Notes under the pieces: model-generated
What the model saw: only the letters and a program-made list of their open reading frames with translations
Databases searched by the model: none
What the model was told of the DNA's origin: nothing
Part shown: one piece after another, positions 1 to 6,088 of the stretch
Position numbering within the stretch: the first letter of the stretch is position 1
Layout of the letters: every line of letters begins with the position of its first letter
Position numbers and translations under genes: made by a program
Source of the DNA: a virus
IMG/VR virus record: IMGVR_UViG_3300033148_001735
Coordinates: 1-41,856 of that record
Direction: 5' to 3' (one strand)
DNA: 41,856 nt

Positions 1-114
1 TTACCTATGTTACTGTGGCTAGCCATTAGAGCTTCCATCTGCTCTCCTGCTTCAGACTCTTCCTTAGAGGTAATTACTCCAAAGATAGGATAGCCTGATA
101 GGAACACATCACTA
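1..114. repeat. Terminal direct repeat, left copy (assembly overlap)
   Basis: Bases 1-114 are identical to bases 41743-41856. Both copies lie inside the same reading frame of the portal gene and the frame runs through the junction without a break. This is what a circularly closed contig with an untrimmed overlap looks like. It is therefore most likely not a biological terminal repeat, and the unique genome length is 41,742 bp. Confidence 0.95.
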
Positions 115-365
115 AGATAGGCTACAGTAGAGTCTACATGAGAGATAACCATAGGGGTCTCTATCATTTTCTCTAGCTCTTTACGCTCTGCGTCAGTGCA
201 GGTGTCGTCTATAGCCTTGTAAGTGTAATAAGCCTTATCAATTACTTCTAGCTTATCTTTGAATTCTTTAAAGTTAGCTTGGCGCTTAGCCATATTAACA
301 GCATAGCTTATGAATTTGTCGTGACTAGCCTGTGTGAAAGGCATTCTTGCTTTCTTAGTAGCCAT
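1..365 (-). CDS. Portal protein, N-terminal part (gene crosses window ends)
   Basis: The ATG at 363-365 follows the terL stop (369-371) by three bases, with a GGAG ribosome-binding site about 10 bases upstream. It begins MATKKARMPF, reads leftwards off the window and re-enters at 41742 in the same frame, giving a 625-residue protein ending at 40230. The N-terminal 86 residues are encoded only here. They are basic and helical, followed by DVFLSGYPIFGVIT, which is also found in the copy at the right end. The terS-terL-portal-scaffold-capsid order supports the portal call. Confidence 0.85.
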   Translation of the reverse strand, partial: MATKKARMPFTQASHDKFISYAVNMAKRQANFKEFKDKLEVIDKAYYTYKAIDDTCTDAERKELEKMIETPMVISHVDSTVAYLSDVFLSGYPIFGVITSKEESEAGEQMEALMASHSNIG

Positions 366-368
366 TGG

Positions 369-1901
369 TTAGGTGCTCCGCCTAGTAAAGTTATCTATAT
401 AAGTGTTATCTTCAACTACCTTAGCATCATCTGCTGGATTCTGCAAGACTTCTTGGTAGCTAAAGACTAAGGCTTTAAGCTCTGGGTCATTACGCACCTT
501 CTCCCCATAGCAGCAGCAGTCTAGGATATCATCCTTATTATCTGTTCTATCTACCTTGAACTGAAGAGCTTGCCATACTATCATGGCTCTTACTTCAGCG
601 TTACGTACGATATAGCTACCAGCTAATAGCACTTTAATCCACATGCGGATACGGCCTGTCTTATTAGCCTTGCCGGGGTGGATAGGTACTACGGTAATCT
701 GATCTGCTAAGCCTGTACTAGCTAGGTATTTATCCATCCAGAAAGCTAATGATGCTTGATAGGCTACGCCCTCAGGGAATATAACACTAGCCTTCCATTT
801 AGATGCTAAAGCTATAGCCTTAATAATCACCTGCTCAGGGTTAAAGTTACCAGCACTAATCTCTACTATCTCTATACACTCCCAGCTCCAGACTACATGC
901 ACACTAATTACGTTATCATCTGAGTTCTTCTTATTACCGGCAGGATCTATAGTAAGGAACGCCCCTAGGGGCTCTTGATCTGCTGGGATATCAGCACTAG
1001 GTATAGCTCCATCAGGTAATAGGCTACCCTTCTTACCACTAGGGTCGTTCTGCACTTCTGCAAACCAAGTATCCCCTTCTCCTACAGACTCATCCGCCAT
1101 ATAATCAGCTATAAGCGCGTCTATAGGCCAGATCTCCTCCCATAATGCAGTGCCGTCAGCTAGTATAGCACCAGTTATTAAGCTGTTCCATTGAGGAGAC
1201 TTAGCTAGCTTGTTAAGGATACACTCCTCTGAGTACATGTTACCTATGTAGATTACTGTTATACCCTTAGGGCCTTTAAGCTTGATAGTAGATGTTATCC
1301 ACCTCATAAGGCGGGCTCTATCAGTAGGAGACTCATCATTCTTATCTGTCTGAGCATCATCAAATATTAGGAGGTCAGGACGTGCATTACCTATATTAAG
1401 ACCACGAGGCGACGAGCCTGAGCCTATAGCAGCCAGTACTAGGTTACGCCCATTATAGCGTAGCTTAATAAGCTCTTTAGTATCCTTGGAGATGGTAGCT
1501 TCTATATTACCATAGACCATGGCTACGTTATCTGACACAAGAATCTCTCTAACATCAGCTAGGAAGTTCTGCGCCAACGGCTCAGTAGCACATACCACTA
1601 CTAGGAAGTCACTAAGCTCATAGATAAGAGCGAAGAATACTAGTAGCTTGATTAGGGTAGTCTTAACATGACCACGAGGTAAGCCCAACGCGAAGCGAAA
1701 GACAGCACCATACTCTCTCTCGTTCATCTCCTTAACTAGGTAATTCCATACCTCTACATAGAAAGGAGGGAACTCACTCGTAGCTACTCCGGGCATACAG
1801 AAGGAGGCTAGGAAGTTAAGATTGGTACGGCAAGCCTGCTCAGCTTCGTCTCTAGTAGCGGCTCCACCTTGGTCTACCTCTGCATCTGTTCTAGCTGCCA
1901 T
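369..1901 (-). CDS. terL: Terminase large subunit (TerL)
   Basis: A 510-residue packaging motor: an ATPase that drives DNA into the prohead plus a nuclease that cuts the concatemer. The N-terminal ATPase domain has a Walker A variant, GLPRGHVKTT (residues 73-82, Lys80), and a Walker B strand LLIFDD (Asp181/Asp182) after the typical SPRGLNIGNARPD stretch. The C-terminal RNase H-like nuclease shows an Asp in FLTIDPAGN, an acidic residue in VIFPEG, and a late DDILDCCC motif. These are the expected three acidic positions. It overlaps the end of the 54-residue gene at 1891-2055 by 11 bases and is followed three bases later by portal, as in many podoviruses. The length is usual for the family. Confidence 0.93.
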   Translation of the reverse strand: MAARTDAEVDQGGAATRDEAEQACRTNLNFLASFCMPGVATSEFPPFYVEVWNYLVKEMNEREYGAVFRFALGLPRGHVKTTLIKLLVFFALIYELSDFLVVVCATEPLAQNFLADVREILVSDNVAMVYGNIEATISKDTKELIKLRYNGRNLVLAAIGSGSSPRGLNIGNARPDLLIFDDAQTDKNDESPTDRARLMRWITSTIKLKGPKGITVIYIGNMYSEECILNKLAKSPQWNSLITGAILADGTALWEEIWPIDALIADYMADESVGEGDTWFAEVQNDPSGKKGSLLPDGAIPSADIPADQEPLGAFLTIDPAGNKKNSDDNVISVHVVWSWECIEIVEISAGNFNPEQVIIKAIALASKWKASVIFPEGVAYQASLAFWMDKYLASTGLADQITVVPIHPGKANKTGRIRMWIKVLLAGSYIVRNAEVRAMIVWQALQFKVDRTDNKDDILDCCCYGEKVRNDPELKALVFSYQEVLQNPADDAKVVEDNTYIDNFTRRST

Positions 1902-2055
1902 GCGACTCAGCTCTCTCTTTAGCGTAATGAGCTCCTGCTCTAGGTGGCTTCGCCTTGGCTTGTACTTTAGCTAGTGCCTCAGCCCTTGACTTAGTTGCTG
2001 CTATCTCACTAGGGGAGCTGTTCGTACGCTGCTTTAGGCGATGCTTCGATGACAT
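1891..2055 (-). CDS. 54-residue protein nested between terS and terL
   Basis: A short frame starting MSSKHRLKQR and ending ERAESHGS. It overlaps the 3' end of terS (2009-2055) in another frame and the 5' end of terL (1891-1901). A strong AAGGAGA ribosome-binding site lies 7 bases before the ATG at 2053-2055, which makes it a better start than the upstream alternative at 2118. The protein is small, basic and Ala/Lys-rich (KSRAEALAKVQAKAK), probably helical. I do not recognise a family. It may be a packaging accessory, or simply a coupling frame that carries ribosomes from terS into terL. Confidence 0.6.
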   Translation of the reverse strand: MSSKHRLKQRTNSSPSEIAATKSRAEALAKVQAKAKPPRAGAHYAKERAESHGS

Positions 2056-2545
2056 TACTCTTCTCCTTGATAATAGTTTTAAGTTTGTTAGCTGGCATAG
2101 TAGCCATGTTACGGCCATTGATCTCTATGATCTCCTTAGCACTACTAAACATGATATTGATCTGGGCTTGTCCTACGTTAGATAAGTTGAGTTGTAGCTT
2201 GGTAGCCCCATCATCTGCGCCGCCATCCATTAGTCTTAGTGCAGCTCGATCTGTTCGTAGCTTAGCTATCTTGCCTAGCGCATTAGTTGCCTCGCTTAGG
2301 CTATCGCTTTGAGTAGCTAGTTGGTCTATATGCTGAATTAGCTTACGCTCTATGCTTTCTAGGTGCGCCTCTTTGCCTATATCTTCAGTGGCCTGCTTAC
2401 CGGCATACTCTGCTATAAGCTTGATAAGCTCGTGGTTGTCTGAGATTAGCTGACTGATGCGCCCCTCTGTTACTCCTAAAGCCATAGCTATCTGCTTGTG
2501 GGAGATTCTGAGCACTATCATCTGGGCTATCTTCTTTAAGTCCAT
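2009..2545 (-). CDS. terS: Terminase small subunit (TerS)
   Basis: A 178-residue protein directly upstream of terL. The N-terminus contains a helix-turn-helix (residues about 10-35, ISHKQIAMALGVTEGRISQL), followed by a long helical oligomerisation segment (residues about 45-110), the usual TerS architecture. It is expected to form a ring, recognise the packaging site on the genome and hand the DNA to TerL. GGAG lies upstream of the ATG at 2543-2545. It is preceded by a 378-bp non-coding stretch with hairpin repeats that could hold its recognition site. Family assignment rests on the HTH and the position. Confidence 0.8.
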   Translation of the reverse strand: MDLKKIAQMIVLRISHKQIAMALGVTEGRISQLISDNHELIKLIAEYAGKQATEDIGKEAHLESIERKLIQHIDQLATQSDSLSEATNALGKIAKLRTDRAALRLMDGGADDGATKLQLNLSNVGQAQINIMFSSAKEIIEINGRNMATMPANKLKTIIKEKSNVIEASPKAAYEQLP

Positions 2546-2923
2546 CCTATGCTCCTATGCTAGGCTAGCTAACCTTGTGAAAAACTTTAGTATTATTTAA
2601 GAGAGTGCTTTAAGTATCCTGCGCGGGGTAGCCGTAAAAAGGCCTCATACCCCCTACCTTCTACTAGACTACTCACTCCTTATCGGTCGAGTCACTTGAC
2701 CCTAAGTAGCTTATAGCTACGCATTCCCTTTTGCTCTTGATCTTAAGTAGATTATATCTACGCATTCATTGCTTAGTATTTGACCTTGACCTTAAGCAAG
2801 CTTATAGCGCGCAGCTCCTTTCGCCCTTGATCTTCGAGCGATAGCGAGCGATTTCATATTAGGCTATGCTTATATAGATAGTAGCTGCCTTCCTTGGCTA
2901 CTCACTCATGCTATAAGCTAGGC
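2546..2923. other. Non-coding gap upstream of terS with structured repeats
   Basis: Within the leftward operon but without a credible gene; only frames of about a dozen codons are present. It holds a G/C-rich hairpin at 2625-2653 (GGGGTAGCC pairing with GGC and TACCCC across a small bulge) and four CTTGAYC-headed units at 2695-2850. The next stretch, 2851-2923, shows nothing distinctive. A packaging initiation (pac/cos) site is a reasonable inference because TerS targets often lie beside terS, but no cut site can be seen. Confidence 0.6.
2695..2850. repeat. Tandem CTTGAYC-hairpin repeats
   Basis: Four imperfect units start CTTGACC (2695), CTTGATC (2736), CTTGACC (2785) and CTTGATC (2826), 41-49 bases apart. 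The first three continue YTAAG and then an inverted repeat around a TAT centre: GTAGCT-TAT-AGCTAC (2706-2720), GTAGAT-TAT-ATCTAC (2747-2761), and a weaker GCAAGCT-TAT-AGCGCGC (2796-2812). Units 1 and 2 also share CGCATTC after the hairpin. Unit 4 keeps the header but not a clear stem. Confidence 0.75.
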
Positions 2924-3244
2924 TTATACTTCCATCACCTTAATACTCACAGGCTTAAGCCTCTTAGATATAATAGCCATCAACGCTTGGCTTGGCTTGC
3001 GTCCTTCTTGCTGCTGCACATAGACCATGAACACACTAAGATTATGACAGCAAGCTGATAGCTGCTTTTTAGCTTTCTTACACCTAGCCATTAGCTGACC
3101 CTTATTAGCTGACCCGCTCATGCTAGCTAGAATCGGTGTCTTGTTAGCAAATGATAGGGCTTTGCGCGCGCTTACATAATCAGCGTGTAAGATAGATAGA
3201 TCACGTTTTAGCATAGTAATAGAAGCACGATTAATAATATTCAT
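2924..3244 (-). CDS. Hypothetical small basic protein, 106 aa
   Basis: It starts MNIINRASIT with GAGGA as ribosome-binding site about 8 bases upstream. The protein is Lys/Arg-rich and mostly helical, with CKKAKKQLSACC in the middle. The three Cys residues are not in a zinc-ribbon pattern. No family recognised. It is the second gene of the leftward unit, separated from both neighbours by structured non-coding DNA. Its charge would suit nucleic-acid binding, but that is only a guess. Confidence 0.65.
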   Translation of the reverse strand: MNIINRASITMLKRDLSILHADYVSARKALSFANKTPILASMSGSANKGQLMARCKKAKKQLSACCHNLSVFMVYVQQQEGRKPSQALMAIISKRLKPVSIKVMEV

Positions 3245-3258
3245 TGTTGATTATCCTC

Positions 3259-3273
3259 GCTAGCTTGGCTAGC
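3259..3273 (-). promoter_or_regulatory. Hairpin next to the ribosome-binding site of the 106-aa gene
   Basis: GCTAGC-TTG-GCTAGC forms a perfect 6-bp stem with a 3-base loop. In the leftward transcript it ends directly before the GAGGA ribosome-binding site of the gene starting at 3244. It could influence translation or mRNA stability. Confidence 0.4.
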
Positions 3274-3318
3274 CGTATTGCTTAATAGAGATTCTATCTT
3301 ACCAGATACCGCTTATTG

Positions 3319-3366
3319 ATATAGACTAATTAGCTACCGTCTATCAGATAACTAATCAGTCTATAT
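3319..3366 (-). promoter_or_regulatory. Long hairpin between the first two leftward genes
   Basis: ATATAGACTAATTAG (3319-3333) is almost perfectly complementary to CTAATCAGTCTATAT (3352-3366): 14 of 15 positions pair and the other is a possible wobble on one strand, with an 18-base loop. It lies 28 bases past the stop of the 274-aa gene in the direction of transcription. No U-run follows it, so it is not a standard intrinsic terminator. A processing site, 3'-end stabiliser or protein-binding site is possible. Confidence 0.55.
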
Positions 3367-3394
3367 TATAAGCCTACCTTTCTAGGCTGTGGCG

Positions 3395-4219
3395 TTATGC
3401 GTCGAAGCTATCGAAGTCCTCCATAACATCAGCCTCTAAGCCTTCCGCTATCTTGTTGATATGACGGCCAAACTTTTCAACTAGTGGCTGGTCGTTCTCT
3501 TCATCATTACCTAGCAAGCCTTTCCAGATGCTCACAGTCTTTTCAAGAGCTGCCTTAATACTAGGAGACATATTAGCAACTGTCTCAGGAGAGCGGAATA
3601 CCTTAACAAGTGTTTCTTGTTGTGCTGGCTTAAGCTTAGTTTCTGATAACCATGCCTTGAATAGGTTGGTCGCGTCGCTCTTTTCGCTCATATAAGAGTA
3701 GCCAGAACCGCGTGTTACCTCTAAGATAGGTGTCCAAGCGTCAACCATAGTCTTATTAATAGTCCAATCTGTTACTAGACCTAAGTCATTACGCACAATA
3801 GTCTTACCTGCACGAATCGGGTTCTCTACAGCTACACGCAAAGCGTCCTGTAAATACTGCAACTGTGCATTGTTATAGACTGGGGTTACTACTTCAAAGC
3901 CTGCAAACGCTTCCACGCCTTCACTAGCTTCGATAGCTTCCACTATTTCAACCGTGAACGAGTCAGGAGCGGGCATACCTTCAAATACGTTGTCTAACGT
4001 AGGGAAAGCAAACGGAATAGCACCCAATAGGATAGTTTGAACCGCTTTCTGGTCTACTTCCAGCGCGTTGCCTTCTTCGTCTACCTTGGTTACTGTACCT
4101 TGGCGAGTCTTAACGATTAGATTACTAGTCACGAAGTTAGAACCATCTACGCGGTTCACTGTAGTAATGGCTGGCGTACCTGCTTCTTCTGTTGGTTGTA
4201 CTGCTTCTTGGTCTGACAT
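3395..4219 (-). CDS. Hypothetical acidic protein, first gene of the leftward unit, 274 aa
   Basis: It starts MSDQEAVQPT close behind a putative promoter. The protein is strongly acidic at both ends: Glu-rich residues 1-15, and a C-terminus of alternating acidic and helical residues ending DVMEDFDSFDA. No signal peptide, membrane segment or known catalytic motif is visible. Middle parts contain Val/Phe-rich strands, and residues about 160-260 are probably helical. I do not recognise a family. Being the first leftward gene and separate from the packaging genes, it may be a regulator of the late unit or an abundant virion or host-interaction protein; nothing in the sequence decides between these. 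Confidence 0.75.
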   Translation of the reverse strand: MSDQEAVQPTEEAGTPAITTVNRVDGSNFVTSNLIVKTRQGTVTKVDEEGNALEVDQKAVQTILLGAIPFAFPTLDNVFEGMPAPDSFTVEIVEAIEASEGVEAFAGFEVVTPVYNNAQLQYLQDALRVAVENPIRAGKTIVRNDLGLVTDWTINKTMVDAWTPILEVTRGSGYSYMSEKSDATNLFKAWLSETKLKPAQQETLVKVFRSPETVANMSPSIKAALEKTVSIWKGLLGNDEENDQPLVEKFGRHINKIAEGLEADVMEDFDSFDA

Positions 4220-4275
4220 GATATATACCTTCTTTAATTAATGGATTAAGTCAGTGCTTCATTGCACTAACAAAC

Positions 4276-4304
4276 ATATTACAGGATCACTTATAACATT
4301 GCAA
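4276..4304 (-). promoter_or_regulatory. Leftward promoter candidate
   Basis: On the minus strand, TTGCAA (4299-4304) and TAATAT (4276-4281) are separated by 17 bases and match the sigma70 -35 and -10 boxes at four of six positions each. An extended -10 alternative, TGT-TATAAG, lies within the spacer. The first leftward ATG is 57 bases downstream at 4219. The match is only moderate. Confidence 0.4.
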
Positions 4305-4342
4305 CCACTAATTACTTATTAATAGGCTAGATAGTGAATTAA

Positions 4343-4357
4343 GCTACTAGGCTACTA
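4343..4357. repeat. 15-bp direct repeat, left copy
   Basis: GCTACTAGGCTACTA is repeated exactly at 4590-4604, and a partial copy (AGGCTACTAA) occurs at 4508-4517. Each full copy precedes one arm of the large inverted repeat on the plus strand. Confidence 0.7.
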
Positions 4358-4368
4358 TTCCTGAATGA

Positions 4369-4409
4369 GATTCCCAAAATCCCCGAAATGCCCAAAACCG
4401 CCACCGATA
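4369..4409 (-). repeat. Iteron-like inverted repeat, left arm
   Basis: Read on the minus strand, the arm has four 9-bp units: GGTGGCGGT, TTTGGGCAT, TTCGGGGAT, TTTGGGAAT, then C. It matches the right arm (4630-4672, plus strand) at 29 of 37 positions without gaps. Each arm points towards its own transcription unit and ends about 140-150 bases before the first gene (4219 or 4811), which suits a shared regulator acting on both promoters. Confidence 0.75.
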
Positions 4410-4429
4410 GGGGGGTCGGGTGGGTCGGG
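4410..4429 (+). promoter_or_regulatory. G-quadruplex motif
   Basis: Four guanine runs (6, 3, 3 and 3 G) are separated by loops of TC, T and TC. This is a canonical three-tetrad quadruplex motif with very short loops, which are generally associated with high stability. It directly abuts the left arm of the inverted repeat and stands out in an otherwise A/T-leaning genome. Confidence 0.75.
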
Positions 4430-4467
4430 TGTAGTCTATAGGCTAGGGACTAGGCTAGTCCATAATA

Positions 4468-4500
4468 GAGAGATATAAGAGAGATAAAGAAAGAGAGATA
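4468..4500. repeat. Three GAGAGATA purine repeats
   Basis: GAGAGATA occurs at 4468-4475, 4479-4486 and 4493-4500 in an almost pure purine tract. The tract is easily melted and lies in the centre of the divergent control region, between the quadruplex motif and the A/T-rich segment. Confidence 0.7.
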
Positions 4501-4589
4501 AAGCATTAGGCTACTAAATTAGATAATAACAAATTGATGATTCTATATATAGGACGTAAACAGCTAAACCCTTCTAGCTTACAGACTTG

Positions 4590-4604
4590 GCTACTAGGCT
4601 ACTA
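4590..4604. repeat. 15-bp direct repeat, right copy
   Basis: Exact second copy of GCTACTAGGCTACTA from 4343-4357, 25 bases before the right arm of the inverted repeat. Confidence 0.7.
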
Positions 4605-4629
4605 ATTCAATATATGGGGCTATAGGTGG

Positions 4630-4672
4630 TATATGGTGGCGGTCTTGAGCATCTTGGGAATCGAGGGAATCC
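4630..4672 (+). repeat. Iteron-like inverted repeat, right arm
   Basis: Plus-strand 9-bp units GGTGGCGGT, CTTGAGCAT, CTTGGGAAT, CGAGGGAAT, then CC. The core GGGAATC occurs at 4656-4662 and 4665-4671, and again at 4722-4728 overlapping the rightward promoter. Counterpart of the arm at 4369-4409. Confidence 0.75.
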
Positions 4673-4716
4673 AAAAAGGAAAAAAGGTATATAAATCAAT
4701 GACTTACATAAATCGG

Positions 4717-4746
4717 TTGACGGGAATCATATTAATATGAGACAAT
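4717..4746 (+). promoter_or_regulatory. Rightward early promoter
   Basis: TTGACG (4717-4722) matches the -35 consensus at five of six positions. After an 18-base spacer, GACAAT (4741-4746) matches the -10 at four of six. The transcript would start near 4753, about 58 bases before the first rightward ATG at 4811. A perfect palindrome fills most of the spacer, which suggests repression or activation at this site. Confidence 0.55.
4727..4740. promoter_or_regulatory. Palindromic operator inside the rightward promoter
   Basis: TCATATTAATATGA is a perfect 14-bp palindrome between the -35 and -10 boxes. A dimeric regulator bound here would block RNA polymerase. GGGAATC (4722-4728) overlaps its left edge by two bases. 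No obvious helix-turn-helix repressor is encoded apart from TerS. Confidence 0.6.
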
Positions 4747-4810
4747 AGGCACTTAATTGATAGACAGATTAATCAATAAATAACAGGGCGGCAAGCCTAG
4801 AGGGTAGTAT

Positions 4811-5086
4811 ATGTCACAAGCTTATTTTGATATAGATAGTATGGTAACGGTGAGAGTGCAGCTTAATAAGAGCAGCAAGCCACAAGCAGCGCGGTTTTGT
4901 CTTAGAGAGGTGCAGAGCGGCAAGATAGGCTTTCTAGTTGAGCCATTAGATCAGCACGTAATAGAAGCAGGCCAGCACTGGCAAGCTAAGATTGAGCAGG
5001 ACGGCCAAGGCTACTTTAAAGCGGAATTGATTAGCAGAGTAGCCAAGCCAAGCCGCGCATCTAATTACCTACGAGCAGCTAGATAA
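4811..5086 (+). CDS. Hypothetical protein, first early gene, 91 aa
   Basis: Starts MSQAYFDIDS; AGAGGG upstream serves as ribosome-binding site. The predicted protein is rich in beta strands (VTVRVQL, IGFLVEPL, HWQAKIEQDGQGYFKAELI) and ends in a basic tail (KPSRASNYLRAAR). A small beta-barrel with a nucleic-acid-binding tail is conceivable, but I do not recognise a family. As the first gene behind the operator-bearing promoter it is a natural candidate for an early regulator or host-takeover protein. Confidence 0.75.
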   Translation: MSQAYFDIDSMVTVRVQLNKSSKPQAARFCLREVQSGKIGFLVEPLDQHVIEAGQHWQAKIEQDGQGYFKAELISRVAKPSRASNYLRAAR

Positions 5087-5119
5087 CAATAGACTAATAA
5101 TAGTCGAGGATAGAAAGCA

Positions 5120-6088
5120 ATGAACCCAATTAATAAGCAGCAAATTAAGCCGAAAGCTAGCCTAGTTATCAATCAACACCAGATACCAGCTACTAGTCAT
5201 AATATAGTATGTGCTATTAGTGGTGTAAGCTATCAAGTTATAGACCAATCAGGTATCCAAGGCTATAAAATAAGCCAACCTATACATCCAATGATGTTAC
5301 CTCACACACTTAATAAGCTAGTGAGTCAGATAGGCGTAGCCATTGAATACAGAGTAGGCGCAATCCTTGCGGCCTTACATCATGCTAAACTAACTAAAAA
5401 CTCTGCCTTGCTTACAGTTGAGCAAATAGAGAAGATCAATTACATTCTAGCTTCTAGCTTAGAGGATGAGGACTGTCTTAGAATGTATGAAGCTATAGGG
5501 CGCGCCACTAACAAGCCTAAGCACACAAGCTATCTAGCTATGATACCTAAGCTAAACTTAATAGCTATCTTAGAACATCACCCTAGCAGAGTAAGAAGCT
5601 TAATGCTGGAATGGCTAAAGGTTATCAATCAAAAGCATGATGCGGACACCGCTAGCTATATCAAGTCTACTTATGAGTCCAGACAGAGAAGCCTAGCTAT
5701 TGATATGGGGCTATCTGATGAGGCTATAACTAAGCTAGCTAATGCCAAGGCTAAGAAGCGCGCACCAATGACAGCTAGCAAGGCTCAAACAATACTAGCT
5801 AAGAGCATCATGGAAGAAGCAAGCCTTTACCCTAACAAAGATTTGAAGTCATTGCAGAAGGCTACCAAACAATTCTCTCATCTACATGAGAAGGTTCAAG
5901 CTAAGCTATTAGACTGCTATGAAGAGGCTTATGCCTTAGCTAAGACTAAAGGAATGATGAATAAAGCTTCTAGTCTTAAATCTGCGTTTATCTATGCTAT
6001 AGACTACTTAAGAGGGGAAGTAATCCCTCATGGTGACTTTGAACTAGACCTAGCCGACTTAGAGACTACTAGCGAAGGGGAAAGCTAA
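5120..6088 (+). CDS. Hypothetical early protein with acidic tail, 322 aa
   Basis: Starts MNPINKQQIK. Residues about 1-60 look beta-rich (IVCAISGVSYQVID). The rest is mostly helical with many Ala/Lys/Leu residues, including a basic patch NAKAKKRAPM near residue 215, and the protein ends in an acidic tail (LADLETTSEGES). No catalytic motif, zinc site or membrane segment is visible. Acidic tails are common on phage DNA-binding proteins that recruit replication partners, but that is only suggestive here. The stop overlaps the next ATG by one base (TAATG), which indicates translational coupling. Confidence 0.75.
   Translation: MNPINKQQIKPKASLVINQHQIPATSHNIVCAISGVSYQVIDQSGIQGYKISQPIHPMMLPHTLNKLVSQIGVAIEYRVGAILAALHHAKLTKNSALLTVEQIEKINYILASSLEDEDCLRMYEAIGRATNKPKHTSYLAMIPKLNLIAILEHHPSRVRSLMLEWLKVINQKHDADTASYIKSTYESRQRSLAIDMGLSDEAITKLANAKAKKRAPMTASKAQTILAKSIMEEASLYPNKDLKSLQKATKQFSHLHEKVQAKLLDCYEEAYALAKTKGMMNKASSLKSAFIYAIDYLRGEVIPHGDFELDLADLETTSEGES

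Larger units (their letters stand above)
4220..4810. other. Divergent control region (candidate origin and promoters)
   Basis: A 591-base gene-free stretch between the two divergent transcription units. From left to right it holds a leftward promoter candidate (4276-4304), a 15-bp direct repeat copy (4343-4357), the left arm of an inverted repeat (4369-4409), a G-quadruplex motif (4410-4429), three GAGAGATA repeats (4468-4500), an A/T-rich centre, the second direct repeat copy (4590-4604), the right arm (4630-4672), and a rightward promoter with a palindromic operator (4717-4746). Iteron-like repeats beside A/T-rich DNA would also suit a replication origin; this is an inference. Confidence 0.75.

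Noticed and set aside
1-114. Exact 114-bp terminal repeat as a biological direct terminal repeat
   Set aside because: It lies inside the portal gene and the frame continues through the junction; this length and place fit an assembly overlap of a circular map better than a packaging end.
2695-2850. Tandem sigma70 promoters in the CTTGAYC repeats
   Set aside because: TTGACC and TATAGC are only about 10 bases apart, far too close for -35 and -10 boxes.
4220-4810. tRNA or other stable RNA gene in the control region
   Set aside because: No cloverleaf, acceptor stem or T-loop consensus found by eye; the region is explained better by repeats and promoters.
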